Shown: piece after piece, positions 9,803 to 21,600 of the stretch | Layout of the letters: each line of letters starts with the position of its first letter | Numbering within the stretch: the first letter of the stretch is position 1 | NCBI GenBank assembly: GCA_003988855.1 | Contig: QYAI01000038.1 | Span: 123,847 to 187,846, forward strand | Length of the DNA stretch: 64,000 nucleotides | From: Arachnopeziza araneosa | Lineage: Eukaryota > Ascomycota > Leotiomycetes > Helotiales > Arachnopezizaceae | Direction of reading: 5' to 3' | Position numbers and translations under genes: made by a program | The notes under the pieces: model-generated | Told to the model about the DNA's origin: nothing | Database searches by the model: none | Seen by the model: only the letters and a program-made list of their open reading frames with translations

Positions 9803-12401
9803 ATGGCCAAACCAAGCCAACCGCCGACTCTCAGCATAGATGGAATACACGAGCCAGCGACTAGAGTCGAGGCTGTTCATGTAGAGGCTAAATATAGAGC
9901 CTACATTGATCAAATTTGTGCCACAGTAGTACAAGAAGAACCAGGAGAAGAGAGCTCCTATTTTCAGGACGAGACAGCTGATTTATGGGTCGAAATCCAA
10001 AACGGAGATGAATTCTCTCAACAGTAGGAGTATCTCTGTAGATTTGATCGGAAATATACACTAATTGCTTGCGAATTAAGACCATTAGATTTCTGCCATG
10101 TTTGCAAGGAATATCTGCGCCAAGAGGTGTTCTCTTCGGAAATCCTGTATCATTCCTTCTTGGACATGTTTCTCAATGCATCCAAGTGTGGACTTTGCTG
10201 GCTCATCTTTAAATCTTCAAGTGTTCCACGATTTTCGTTGCATGGTACATTTATATACTACCCGCTCTCAACAAATACGATCGAATTCCTCAAGTCTCAA
10301 AAGCGAATCACTATTCAACTTGGCTGTGATGAGGGGTTTCAAAGCCAGTGGCTCTTTGAAAGTGATACCATCATTGAGTCGAACCTAGGAATCGCTTGCA
10401 ATAAAGGTGAGGTATTCATGAGAGAATAACACTATCATTGGGTTAAAACTGATGTTTACAGCATTTAACCGTGAAGAATTTTTAATGAAGGAGCTTTCTA
10501 CAACTTTTCCCGAATTTAGAGACATTCCGGAGGACCCAATTTCGAGTGATTCCATGACCATGATTGAGTCTTGGATTGCCAGCTGCCTCTCCGCACACCA
10601 CGAATGTAAAAATATTCCAGATCGTAACCTACCTACAAGAGTCTTAGATATTAGTAGTCGTAACGAGCCATTTTTGACAGAGGAGAATAGAACAACCGGT
10701 CGCTATGTAGCTCTCAGCTATTGTTGGGGCAGTATTCCTGATGATTTACCACCGAGAACTACTTGTCGAAATTTAAAATCACGAAAGAATCAACTCCCAA
10801 TGGCTGATCTCCCTGTACTCTTCCGAGAAGCTATATATATTGCGAGGAGCTTGCAAATTCAATATATCTGGATTGACTCTCTATGTATCGTTCAGAATTC
10901 TGATGACCATGATTGCCAGCTGCACAAATCAGAATGGGAGAAGGAGGGGGTAAGGATGGCACAATACTATGGCAATGCCCATTTAACTATCTCGTCGTTG
11001 TCATCCAAGAACTGTAAAGAAAGTATGTTTCAGAAAAGAAAGAGATCCTTTCAACTTGGCATAAAAGGACTCAGAATAATGTCTCCAGTGCTAAGTTGGG
11101 CGGAGACATTTTTGAATAGCGTGCTCCAAACAAGGGCTTGGGTTTTACAGGAAAGACTTTTGTCTAAGAGAATCCTACATTACAGTAACCATGAAATATT
11201 TTGGGAATGTCAAAAGCTCTCGCATAGAGAAGCACTGGAAGATCATGTGAGTGTTCTGAACACAAGTTCAGGCAGTTTAGAGGGCCTTGGACTTAAGCAA
11301 GCATTATCTTTGGAGAAATTCGACAGACAGGCGGACGATGCACGAAGTTTCAAAGTTGGGTATCTGGAGCCGATTTGGACGGTGATAGTTTCCAACTACA
11401 ATCGAAGGAAACTTTCCAATACCACAGACCGTCTTGTTGCTATCTCGGGAATTGCAACATTCTTCAAGTCAAGGATGACGCAAGACAGTTCTCTCACCTA
11501 CATGGCTGGCCATGTGAGCACCCCCAGGATCCCAGTTTTTTGGTTTCTGAGTGACTCAAGCGGGTGCACTCTAGACAGTCAGATCTAAAGGTTTTCTTTC
11601 AATTATGAAACATGTAATAACAAAAGTGCTGACGATACGGGAATTTAGTGGAGAGAGGAGATTTGCTCTCTTTTGTGGGAAGAAAAATTATCTGAGGACA
11701 TCCAAGAAATACCTCTTGACGACTCTTACATTGCACCATCTTGGTCATGGGCAAGTATAGAATCATTATCTCTTGAATCCTATGATTCTAGAGCAGATCT
11801 AACTTTCGAGGAGGATGTTGAGATATGTGATTTTCTCATACCGGACACAGCCATGGGATGGGCTTCTGGATTTGATGTCATGGGTTATATCCCACCTGGA
11901 TCCCGACTAACCATAAAAGCATTCACCAAAGATGTTATTTTTTGTGAGCACAAAGACCTGGGGGAAACCTATCCAGTCTGTGATGTAGATGGCACTCCAG
12001 TCGGTGATGCTTGTCTGCCTCGAAAATATTCATGGATAGTATCACATCAACATTCCGAGCAACGAGAACACCCAAGTCTAGAGGCCGTCCGTTGTAAAGC
12101 TGTAAGGATTATGCAAAATCCGTTCTTCGAGGTCGGTAAAGAGAGGAAATCAACTTCTTTTTTGCTTATTGCAAGACAAATAGATCTATTTCCTTCTCAG
12201 GAAACTCATCTGGGCTCCACAAAATATCAGGTCACCAGTACCAACATGCCACATACATCGACAGGCCCAACCACAGACGAGCACAAGCCTGAGTTGTGGG
12301 TGCGAATTGGATCAGGAACAACAATTGATTTGCCATATAAGTCTGGCGACTTCCTTGGCGTCTTTTCTAATTCTGAGAAAGAAGAGATAATCTTGACATG
12401 A
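9803..12401 (+). CDS. HET-domain (heterokaryon incompatibility) protein
   Basis: Predicted 783-residue HET-domain protein. Four exons: 9803-10023, 10081-10406, 10462-11513, 11649-12401. The first intron (10024-10080, GTAGGA donor, CTAAT branch, AAG acceptor) removes an in-frame TAG. Without it the N-terminal cysteine pair CHVCKEYL would be cut off from the start. The HET core has YVALSYCWG (264-272), LPVLFREAIYIARSLQIQYI with IWIDSLCIVQ (about 318-327), YYGNAHLTIS and RAWVLQERLLSKRILHY. Exon 3 joins TYMAGH to WREEICSLLWEEK, the usual position of the AG-LWRE junction. HET domains trigger hyphal compartment death on non-self fusion. This gene has no NTPase domain, so it is of the stand-alone type. 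Whether it is a functional het locus cannot be told from sequence. Confidence 0.82.
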
Positions 12402-12616
12402 AGGGAAAGCTTTTTCGCCACCGCATTTGGGGACGCTGAAGGCGAGAGATTCAATCGCAAAGAGCGAGTTCATTGCCTGAAGTAGCTAAGCTGATTTTGA
12501 GTTCATACAGATAGCAACTGATTTATTTATTTTAGGTTTTTTATAGATCAAAACTTTTCAAGGCAGCCAATGAGTTGAACATCGAGCCTCCTCTCTACTT
12601 CCACTCAAGACTAAGC

Positions 12617-13531
12617 TCAAGCATCCGGCACCTCCAAACTTCCCTCCATGACCACCACCGCTCTTCCACTCAACACCACCTTCCCAACTCCATTTCCCTT
12701 TCCACCACTTCCCTCAACACCAACCACAATCTCATTCCTCCTCCCCATCTCCAACCCCTGTTCAAACGCAAACTTTCCACTTCCCTCTCCGTCCCTTCCT
12801 GCGAGATAACATCCCAAAGCACAACTCGCACTCCCAGTTCCAGGATCCTCTCTGCTCCCAAACATCCTCGTTCTGTATTTCCTTCTCCCCCCCTCCTCTC
12901 CTTGATGACAGAAATACATGGTCCCCACCAACCCCTCCTTCCACCCCTGATCCAGCACACTCGGATCATACGTCCCTCCCGGACTGAGATTACTATTCTC
13001 TTTGGTACCCGCTCCAGCCAAGTCCTCCAAAGTCGCAACCTCCACAAGGATAAAACTCATCCCTTTAACGATACTCGCCACGGGATGATCCGTCCCAGTC
13101 AACGGGGACCGAAACCTCCTCTCATGCACATGGAAATCCTGGGGAATCTCCGCCGACACTTCACCTTCATTCCCATTCTTGGCAATGGCAATCTCGCCTG
13201 CTTTCGTAATCACGCTGCCGACGCCCTGTCTGAGGACATTGAGAAGGTACGCCGCGCTGCCGATGGTGGGATGCCCGGCGAAGGGCACTTCTGCTTGGGC
13301 GGTGAAGATGTCGATGCGTGGCGTGAATGCGAGACGGGTGCCAGGAGTGAAGTTTGGCGGGAGGTAGAGGAAGACGATTTCTGAGAGGTTGAACTCTGAG
13401 GCTATGCGTTGTTTCTGGGTCTGGGTGAGAAGCGACGTGGGAAGAGAGGGGGGCAGTGAGATTATGGCGAGTGGGTTGCCGGTGTAGCGTTCTGTGGTGA
13501 AGACGTCGAGGGTTGTGAAGGGGAGCTTCAT
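12617..13531 (-). CDS. PhzF-family isomerase-like protein
   Basis: Intron-less 304-residue protein of the PhzF (phenazine biosynthesis-like/diaminopimelate-epimerase fold) superfamily. Motifs in order: FTTLDVFTTERYTGNPLAII at the N-terminus, FNLSEIVFL with the conserved catalytic-type Glu51, VPFAGHPTIGSA, and a C-terminal GSREDPGTGSASCALG. These span both halves of the two-domain fold, so the enzyme looks complete. The ATG at 13531 (context ATCAAAATGA) puts the family motif at the right distance; upstream in-frame codons are non-ATG. Eukaryotic members are cytosolic and mostly of unknown substrate; phenazine synthesis is not implied. It ends 215 bp from the HET gene in convergent orientation. 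Confidence 0.87.
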   Translation of the reverse strand: MKLPFTTLDVFTTERYTGNPLAIISLPPSLPTSLLTQTQKQRIASEFNLSEIVFLYLPPNFTPGTRLAFTPRIDIFTAQAEVPFAGHPTIGSAAYLLNVLRQGVGSVITKAGEIAIAKNGNEGEVSAEIPQDFHVHERRFRSPLTGTDHPVASIVKGMSFILVEVATLEDLAGAGTKENSNLSPGGTYDPSVLDQGWKEGLVGTMYFCHQGEEGGRRKYRTRMFGSREDPGTGSASCALGCYLAGRDGEGSGKFAFEQGLEMGRRNEIVVGVEGSGGKGNGVGKVVLSGRAVVVMEGSLEVPDA

Positions 13532-14426
13532 TTTGATAGTCGTGGTTGGGTGGTGGTGAGAGAGAGCGGGGCGAGTCAAATTGAATATCGAATGGGAAGA
13601 CAGATATTTCTTTCAACTTTCTCGCATTTGATGATAGAATGATAATACCAAACGCGAGTTGATATTTTTCTCGATTTATGGCGAGCAATATTTACAAATA
13701 TCAACCCATGCTTCTGACTCATTCACAGGATTAGGAGGCACGCCTTTCCAATGTCATGAGCACCACATCCCACTTTCGCGTTCGTGTTCGCGTTTATATT
13801 TGTGCAACAGGCTGTCCAGGATGTTTACCATTCCCGAGCTGGATCTCATTTGAGAGGCAAGGAGATGACGGTTGAAAGGAGTTTGGCTGTGAAGACTGGA
13901 TGAAGCAATGGAGGTCAGTGACGAGCGCGTGAGCAAGCTTGGCGTAGTGGGCAGACGTGAGGCTGTGCTTCATTTCCAGATATATAGAGAGACAACTTCA
14001 AGAAGAATGGATTCCCGCAAACTAGAATCTGACGCCGGGTCTGTTCAAGTGACATACGATAGGAGTCATGAAACTGGTAGTCACGTGAACTTTTCCGAGT
14101 TGATGGTGTGAGGAATCGCGGTGATGTCAATACCGAAGTGCCAAATGCAATGAGAGAAACGATATGGTAATAAGATAGACTCAGTTTTTGGCACTGACCC
14201 GTCAATATTCTTAGCGTAAGGAGGTCTAGGAGTACCTAAGTAGAAATGAGAGGAGAATACAAGAATGACCGAGGCACTTGCCATAAACGCTTTTCAGTGA
14301 TTACACTTTCATCAAGAATACCAAGACCGAAGCTGGGGTAAATCTGCAAAGAGTTTTATTTCTAGCAGTTAAAAACCGTCGACTCTACAAGAACCCTCAA
14401 GATTGTTCGTCAACAAGGATGAAAAT
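13532..14426. other. Intergenic region upstream of the PhzF-like gene
   Basis: An 895-bp gap between two minus-strand genes. Short open frames on both strands show no motif or codon bias. It contains GTCACGTGA at 14080-14088. Confidence 0.55.
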
Positions 14427-15275
14427 CTACAACATGAGCATTCCAAAAGCCACAACGCCAACCGTCGAAGCAATCGTGGCACCAAACCCCACGTTCCTGA
14501 CAATCGCCGCACCTGATTTCTTCACAGCACTCGAACTAGTAGCTGCAGCCTCAGTTGAAGTACTCTCGGTGCTCTTCTCAGTCTGAGAAATTGCATTACA
14601 AGCAGCAACAAATGTAGCGTTGTTTTGCATTGCCGTTAATTTTGTTTGTGCATCCGCAGCCCTATCCTTGATCTCCTGTTCCTTCGTAGCATTGCCATGT
14701 GCAAGTTGCGTTAATTTTGTCGCGTTGTTAGCTACGCTGACGAATCTGGCGAGGTTATCCATAGCCTTGCACTCATCTTTCTGCTTTACGGCCGGACAAG
14801 AAGCTTGTAGAGTGGAGTTTGACGTCAAGGTTTCAAGTTTGGCGGCTGCGGAAGAGGCTTTGAGTTGAACATCAGCGATTTTGGTAGCATTGTTGTGAGT
14901 AGCGGTGGCGACAGCGGTGCTATTTGCGGCGAAGGCGACGAAGCGTTGAAGCATAAATGTTTCTTGGCATTGGTTCTCTTCCACGGCTTGAGCATGAAGT
15001 ACAGCACAGTAGGAGGTAAGTGTTGTGTTGGATTGCAAGGTGGAGAGCTTTATCGACGCTGCAGAGGCTTGGGCTTGGATCTCGGCGACTTTGGTGGCAT
15101 TGTTTTTGGTAATCTCGTCAAGCTTTGTAGTGTTAGATGCTAGGTCCACGATCTTTGAGAGATGGGATATCTCTCTGCATTCGGCAGTCTCAGAGATGGC
15201 TTTCGTAGTTTCATTATGATCCTTGGCAATGGCGCTAGTTGCGAGTGTGATGATCAAGAGGGTCGAAAAATGCAT
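14427..15275 (-). CDS. GPI-anchored protein with three Cys-x56-Cys repeats
   Basis: Predicted 282-residue surface protein, single exon. Signal peptide at residues 1-17 (MHFSTLLIITLATSAIAK), then three tandem repeats of about 66-70 residues. Each repeat starts and ends with cysteine: C33-C90, C103-C160, C169-C226, with exactly 57 positions between partners. Each is predicted alpha-helical and shares a core of the form NNATKxxxIQ...A...KLxTL.SNxTL. Many N-glycosylation sequons (NET, NTT, NAT, NST) lie inside. A Ser/Thr-rich linker (232-250) leads to a hydrophobic C-terminal GPI-type tail. I do not recognise a named family. The layout suggests three disulfide-closed helical hairpins displayed on the wall or membrane. 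Confidence 0.75.
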   Translation of the reverse strand: MHFSTLLIITLATSAIAKDHNETTKAISETAECREISHLSKIVDLASNTTKLDEITKNNATKVAEIQAQASAASIKLSTLQSNTTLTSYCAVLHAQAVEENQCQETFMLQRFVAFAANSTAVATATHNNATKIADVQLKASSAAAKLETLTSNSTLQASCPAVKQKDECKAMDNLARFVSVANNATKLTQLAHGNATKEQEIKDRAADAQTKLTAMQNNATFVAACNAISQTEKSTESTSTEAAATSSSAVKKSGAAIVRNVGFGATIASTVGVVAFGMLML

Positions 15276-16384
15276 GACTGATATTTGAGATTGGATTTGA
15301 AGTACTTGGTGTTTATTGATGGATGAAAAGTTCGGGCCAGCCGGATATGATTTATATGGAGTGCAAAAGGAAAGTTATTAGAATATAAATCCTAGTTTCG
15401 AATTTTGAATCATAGCATGGAAAAGATTCTCGTTGAATATATATCTTCAAGCCGTGAATCAGTCTACACGGGACGCCACGTAAGAGCTGTCATCGGCAGT
15501 TTCAGATGCCAAGACTTTGACATTAGGTCTGGACAGAAGCGGCTGGTCTGTTAATGAAAGTTTCCAATTTTACCGAAGAATTCATAAACACACTCTGTCG
15601 GATCAAGATTCAAGCCCGACGATTGGTCAATAGGCGCATTTGCTGTTTCGCTGACGAGGCCAACTGAAGCGAGCATTTCTACACCATCTAAACACTCGAG
15701 GGGGAGAACTGAAGCCAGAGGATAGATTCAGATGCCAAGACTTGATACAAAGAAACAACACTCGAGGCTCTGCCGGCGCAAGGATATAGGGGTTCGAAAC
15801 ATGCAATCAAGTCGCACATCTTCCGCTTGGACACAGCTTCACTGGCTGCCAGCACACAGCAAATTGTGGAGAGGATGCAAAACAGAATAGGAATCCAAAG
15901 CTATTCTTGGAGAAATCGCAAACCAAGTCAAACGTCAACGTGGAGCGCAAACCAAAGCGGAAACGTAGCTATCGATCCTAGACAGGAAAGATTGTGACGT
16001 AACATGCTCTGATCCTCTTTCAACAAAAACGATCGAGGTCAAGGCGTGAAGGTTGCACACACGAAAAGGACTTTTTTCGGTGACGGATGGCGCATTGAGT
16101 GAGGACGGCGACTTCGGTGACGGTGAGGAAGAGGAAGAGGTAGGCAGGTAGGCAGGTGATTTGAGGCTCCGACAGCCGAGTCCTGTGCGAACCATCGTAG
16201 GGCGCGCAGCGTTGCCTGCTATACGGCCATCACTGATCCCTTACTTCCCTCCATCACCCCTCTCTCTCTCTTTATCCCTCCTCCTTTTTCTTCGCACCTT
16301 TTTCATCTACTCTTCTCTCGAACGTCGTCAAAGATTCTTCATGACATAGGTATTCTTCCGGTGAGAACCATCTGCGACATTCAA
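15276..16384. other. Divergent promoter region with CT-rich tract
   Basis: A 1.1-kb gap between divergent genes. No convincing coding sequence. A strong pyrimidine tract (about 16240-16320) precedes the plus-strand Q-rich gene, as is common in 5' leaders of filamentous fungi. Confidence 0.6.
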
Positions 16385-17593
16385 ATGCGCCTGCTGACTG
16401 AAACAAGGGATTCACTGCCTTCCCTGCAACCAAATCGAATCTTGCAACCACAGCCTCGAAGCCTTCAAGGAAATCCCAACGTACACGCCAAGATGGTCTT
16501 ATTTAAGACAGAAGTCCCGATTAGAGATCTGCCTGAAGATCATCCGGCTCGACAAGACCCTAGTCTTCGGTCAGCGGCGGCCCTTCCCAACCTAAGCTGG
16601 ACACCACAACTACAGCAGAACAACTTTGAAAATCCTATCGCCGTTTACTACGGACCAACTCCTGCCGACCAAAACCATGCCAATAGACTCCAATCAGCCA
16701 CGAATGGACCAGTATCCAGCTGGATTGATTCTCCCCAGCAAGCCACTGCATTTTTCATATCCGACTCAAGAGAACATACAGCACAGCAAATGCCACAACA
16801 ACAAGTCTCTCGCGGATTGCCACACATTCCGGGCAACCATGCCTTGCAAGACTATCAAATGCAATTGATGCTTCTTGACCAGCAGGAAAAGAAACGACGA
16901 CACTTTGCCGATACTGAGGTGCAGGCCGAAAAGTGCTCACTACAAGACTACCAAATGCAGTTAATGTTGTTGGAGCAGCAGAATAAGAAGAGACATGCTA
17001 TGAAAGCGCAAGAGGCTAGGGAGAAGGCTGAACAACAAGCACAACGTCATCAGCTACAAAACTATCAAATGCAATTACTGGTGCTGGAACAACAGAACAA
17101 ACAGCGACTAATGCGTAATCGGACCATTGACCCTACATCTGGACAACACCCCCACAATAATCAGCAGCCTTATGAAAGCGGGCAGAAAGGTCATCGACTG
17201 CAAGACTACCAGTTGCAATTGATGATGTTAGAGCAACAGAACAAGAAGAGTCTCATGAGGGCCCATCAACTTCAAGATGCCGCAGATGCTGCTGCTGCTC
17301 ATCAAAGCCAAATCCCTGCGCGATTTAGTTCCGACGCCTCCAAATCCGAGCCATCCTTCAAACATGAAGAAGAAGCCCAAGTCCCGGATCTCTTCGCACC
17401 GGCGTGGAGCACAACCTCTGCCACAACCATGGCATTTGTACCTGATCCATATCATATTGAAGCTCAGGTTGCTCATCCATGTCAAGCACTTCCCGGCACC
17501 CCAGGAACAGTATGCGCTCCTCCCGTGATGGCTCAGGAGCTTCCCCAAAGCCCGAACCTTGTTATCCGAGGCGGTCCTCCGTCCTTAAACTAA
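16385..17593 (+). CDS. Q-rich protein with four LQDYQMQLM repeats
   Basis: Predicted 402-residue protein, single exon, unknown function. Four copies of an 18-residue helical motif (consensus LQDYQMQLMLLEQQNKKR) start near 16844, 16940, 17054 and 17198, about residues 154, 186, 224 and 272. They are separated by Q/A/R-rich linkers. The rest is low-complexity, Pro/Gln/Ser-rich and likely disordered. No signal peptide, membrane segment or enzyme domain is visible. From memory, the same motif occurs in various uncharacterised Pezizomycotina proteins, usually one or two copies; that needs a search. The ATG at 16385 is the first in frame. A later ATG at 16493 (MVLFKTEV) is a plausible alternative start. 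The motif's leucine/glutamine spacing favours coiled-coil self-association. Confidence 0.72.
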   Translation: MRLLTETRDSLPSLQPNRILQPQPRSLQGNPNVHAKMVLFKTEVPIRDLPEDHPARQDPSLRSAAALPNLSWTPQLQQNNFENPIAVYYGPTPADQNHANRLQSATNGPVSSWIDSPQQATAFFISDSREHTAQQMPQQQVSRGLPHIPGNHALQDYQMQLMLLDQQEKKRRHFADTEVQAEKCSLQDYQMQLMLLEQQNKKRHAMKAQEAREKAEQQAQRHQLQNYQMQLLVLEQQNKQRLMRNRTIDPTSGQHPHNNQQPYESGQKGHRLQDYQLQLMMLEQQNKKSLMRAHQLQDAADAAAAHQSQIPARFSSDASKSEPSFKHEEEAQVPDLFAPAWSTTSATTMAFVPDPYHIEAQVAHPCQALPGTPGTVCAPPVMAQELPQSPNLVIRGGPPSLN

Positions 17594-18627
17594 ACGTTAA
17601 ACACTACGATAGACGCTGCAGATGCCCCCGCACGCAGCGATCCAGTCAGATCTATGGTTTACCTCGAGAACATAGGGATTCAAATTCAAGAACGATTTTA
17701 ATGGACCAAAACAGCAAGGCGTTCGTGAGCTTAGGGATGGGATTTGGAGGAGGATTTAGGATACCATTTCGCGTGTGTTTTTAATCAAATTGGCTAGGGA
17801 TACTCATGGTTGCTTTTAGATTGACTCGGATTTGTTTTAACACTCGATTGAAAAGAGTTATGAGGATATGATTATTCGGTCAGCGTTTCTGTTAGGCATA
17901 AAATCTACTGGCTTCGCATTTGTATATGGCCTACTGAATTGGTTTCATAGAGCCGTACAGGTTGCATGGTATGAAATTTATTGTCGATAATCACCAAACT
18001 TTCAAGCCCGAATTCACGATTTGACAGATGCTGTGTCTTAGAAATGAAATTGTCGTCGCCATGCCACTTCGTCGTCGTCGTTAGTTCGGAGACATGGGAA
18101 AGCCACCCATGAAGTGTCTAAGCGAGGTGGGTCTAGAAGCGCTTTTTTCAATCTTCCGACTTTTACGAATTGGGGAGCTCGTTTCGTAACCGAACTCACT
18201 TCATACGCCCGTATTGGCCATGATCATGTTGGGTGGCATCGCCATACCCTAGATGCTTAGGACAACCCATAGCGCCGCTGAGCATCGCCCTTTTGGGTCA
18301 ATGGCCGCCCCTCCAGCTCCATTTTTTTTCACGCCCGCCTCGCATTTTAGTCCTGCCCGGACGAGGCAGATTCGCGCCTCGGATAAGGTAAGAGTCTCTC
18401 CTTCAGTTGATCTTCTTTTCTTCAGTTAGTCATTGAGTTTTCATGTTGTGAAGAAACATCTGGTTCTCAGTTGTGCCCTCTGCTCTAGATGATTTGTGTT
18501 CTCTAATCTATGGGAGATGAGTCCGGCAGGACCACAATCTTGAGTGTATGACAGCAGGCGCGAGGCGAATTGAAACCCCAAATCAGCTTCGCGATGTGGA
18601 GTTTGAACACAGAGACACCTTAAGACA
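17594..18627. other. Intergenic region, promoter of the ABCG transporter
   Basis: A 1.0-kb gap between two plus-strand genes. I see no gene. Short frames near 17600-17780 are probably 3' UTR of the Q-rich gene. Confidence 0.6.
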
Positions 18628-21600
18628 ATGGACGAAGCTTCGAAGCTCGAGAGTGGGGTTGGAGACAAGGTCGAGGTGGAAGCTCCTATCTCGAGAACGG
18701 CATCGAAAGCTCGCCCCGCAGATAACTCAGCTTCATATGTCAACAATCTCTCATTATCCGATGTCGAGCCAGTAGACGTGGAAGTGCGAAATCTTTCAGT
18801 AACAGTCGATACTTCCCCGTCTGCCTTGTCGCTATCAGGCATTATCCCCTCAAGGAAACGGCAAGATGCAGGCCCGCGAACAAAGGATATTCTATACTCG
18901 GTCTCGGCTGCTATGCCGGCTGGTACACTCACAGCAATCATCGGAGGTAGTGGATCGGGAAAAACGACCATGTTAAACACAATGGCTGAACGAATGACCA
19001 GCGGCAGGTTGACATTTGACGGGACTACGACATTCAATGGCTTGGCAGGAGTCAACGGCGTCCGAAGTGCATACGTGATGCAGCAGGATATTCTTCTGCC
19101 GACTCTTACTGTCCGAGAAACACTTCGATACTCTGCAGACTTGCGACTCCCTCCTGCAACTATTGAGGAAGCGAGAAGAAAGGTCGTCGAGGAGGTTATA
19201 CTCGAACTAGGATTGAAGGAGTGTGCGGACACAAGAATTGGGAATCATCAACATAAAGGCTGTTCTGGTGGAGAGAAGAGAAGAACTAGCATTGGAGTTC
19301 AGCTACTCAGCAACCCAAGTGTTTTGTTCCTGGATGAGCCAACCACTGGGCTCGATGCTACGAGTGCTTTTCAATTGATCAGGACACTGAAGGATTTGGC
19401 AAGAAAAGGAAGAACAATCATAACGACCATACATCAACCCAGGTCTGAAATATGGGGTATGTTCGATGGACTAGTTATTCTGACACGAGGAAGCCCCGTA
19501 TACTCTGGCAAAGCCGTTGATTGTATACCTTGGTTCAAGAATATGGGACTGGAGCTACCACCATTCGTCAACCCGGCCGAGTTTTTGATTGACCTGGCAG
19601 CTATTGACAACCGATCTCCGGAGCTAGAAGCGTCTTCGATGCAGCGAGTTAATGAGCTGAAAGCTGCTTGGCATAATCAGAGCCAGCAGCTTTACACCTT
19701 GGACGAGAAACAAACTCTACAGCCAGAGATAGAGCGATTTCAAAAACCGCGTTCTGGTTTGCACTCCCCATTTCTTCGCCAAACCCGTGTTCTCACATCC
19801 CGAGATTTTGTGACTACCTACCGTGACCCCATGGGAATAGTCGCTTCTATCGTGGAAGCGGTTCTAATGGCTGTCATGAGTGGATGGGTTTTTTATGACC
19901 TCCGTCGTGACCTGTCCGGGATCCGGAGCAGAGAAGGAGCTATGTACAATGCGGCGGCTCTCCAGGGATACTTGATCCTCATGTTCGAAACGTACCGTTT
20001 GACAATTGATATTCAGATCTTTGACCGGGAATACAACGAGAACGTCGTGGATGTAATCCCTTTCCTACTAAGCAGGCGCCTGTCGAGATTTTTCACCGAG
20101 AACCTCCCAGTTCCACTACTATACTGTGTAATATTTTACTGGATGGCGGGATTTAGGACAGAAGCTTCGACATTCTTCATTTTTTTCTCTATTGTGTTTA
20201 TCGTGCAACTGATCGCGGTCACATGTGCTACAGCTTGCGTCGCCATCTCGAGAAGCTTTTCAGTTGCTAGTTTGATTGCGAACTTGATATACACAATTCA
20301 AGCTATGGCATGTGGGTTCTTCGTCCAAAGTGATCAGATTCCGGTCTATGTTCGCTGGTTCAAATGGACAGCGTATGTCTACTATGCTTTTGGAGCCTTG
20401 TGTGCAAATGAGTTTGTTGGGCAGTTCTATGACTGCCCATATCCTGGAGGAGAATCGAATCAGGCCTGCTTGCAATACACTGGCTCTTTTATCATGGAGT
20501 CTTTAGCACTGCCCAATGATTGGATTTGGAGGCCCATCATCATCATGGTAGCTTTTGCCATTTTCTTCTATCTAATTGCTTGGATTGGGTTAAGGCTTAT
20601 CAAAGTTGAGATGAGTATTGCGAGAGCCCGGAATTCCGACACGGATTTTTCAGCAGGGAAAGAGAAGATGGCTGTTAGGTCTGCCGAAGAAATTAGGACT
20701 GTTGATATTAAGCTTGACGGGTTTGCTCTAGATTTGGACAAATGGACCATTCTAAGGAAGAAGTCTGCCAAGACTATTCTCCAGCCCATAAGTACCACTT
20801 TCCAAGCAGGAGTACTCAATATTATCATGGGTCCATCCGGGAGTGGGAAAACGTCGCTGCTGAATGCAATGGCATTGCGTTTGAATGACAGTCTTGGAAC
20901 ACAATATAATCAATTTGGGGAAATGACCTTTAATGGATCTGTGCCTTCGGCGTCGGTCATCCGCTCAGTGTGCTCATACGTGTGCCAGGACGATGATGCT
21001 TTACTTCCGTCTCTTACCGTCCGCGAGACTCTTCGGTTCTCGGCTGGTCTACGGCTTCCTTCTTTTCTGACAACCGAGCAGAAGAATGCAAGGGCAGAGG
21101 AGGTGCTGCTGAAGCTAGGTCTTAAGGACTGTGCCGATAACTTGATTGGATCAGCAGATATCAAAGGCATATCTGGGGGGGAGAAGAGACGTGTTACTAT
21201 TGCTGTGCAGGTATTGACAGACCCGCGAGTGCTTCTACTTGATGAACCTACCTCGGGCTTGGATGCATTTACTGCAAATTCGATCATGGAAGTCCTTACA
21301 GGTCTGGCAAACGAGGGGAGGACCCTAATTCTTACGATACACCAATCACGCTCCGATCTTTATAGGCAGTTTGGCAACGTTCTTCTTCTTGCTCGAGGTG
21401 GTTCTCCGGTCTACGCAGGGCCGGCCACAAACCTCCTGCCACACTTCTCTGCGTTAGGATATCCATGCCCAACGACGACTAACCCAGCAGACTTCGCACT
21501 AGATCTAATAACGATTGACCTTCAGCATAGTGATCGAGAAGCTGAAACCCGTAAGAAGGTGCGTGGGCTCATCACGTCCTGGACCTCTGGGGATTTTGCA

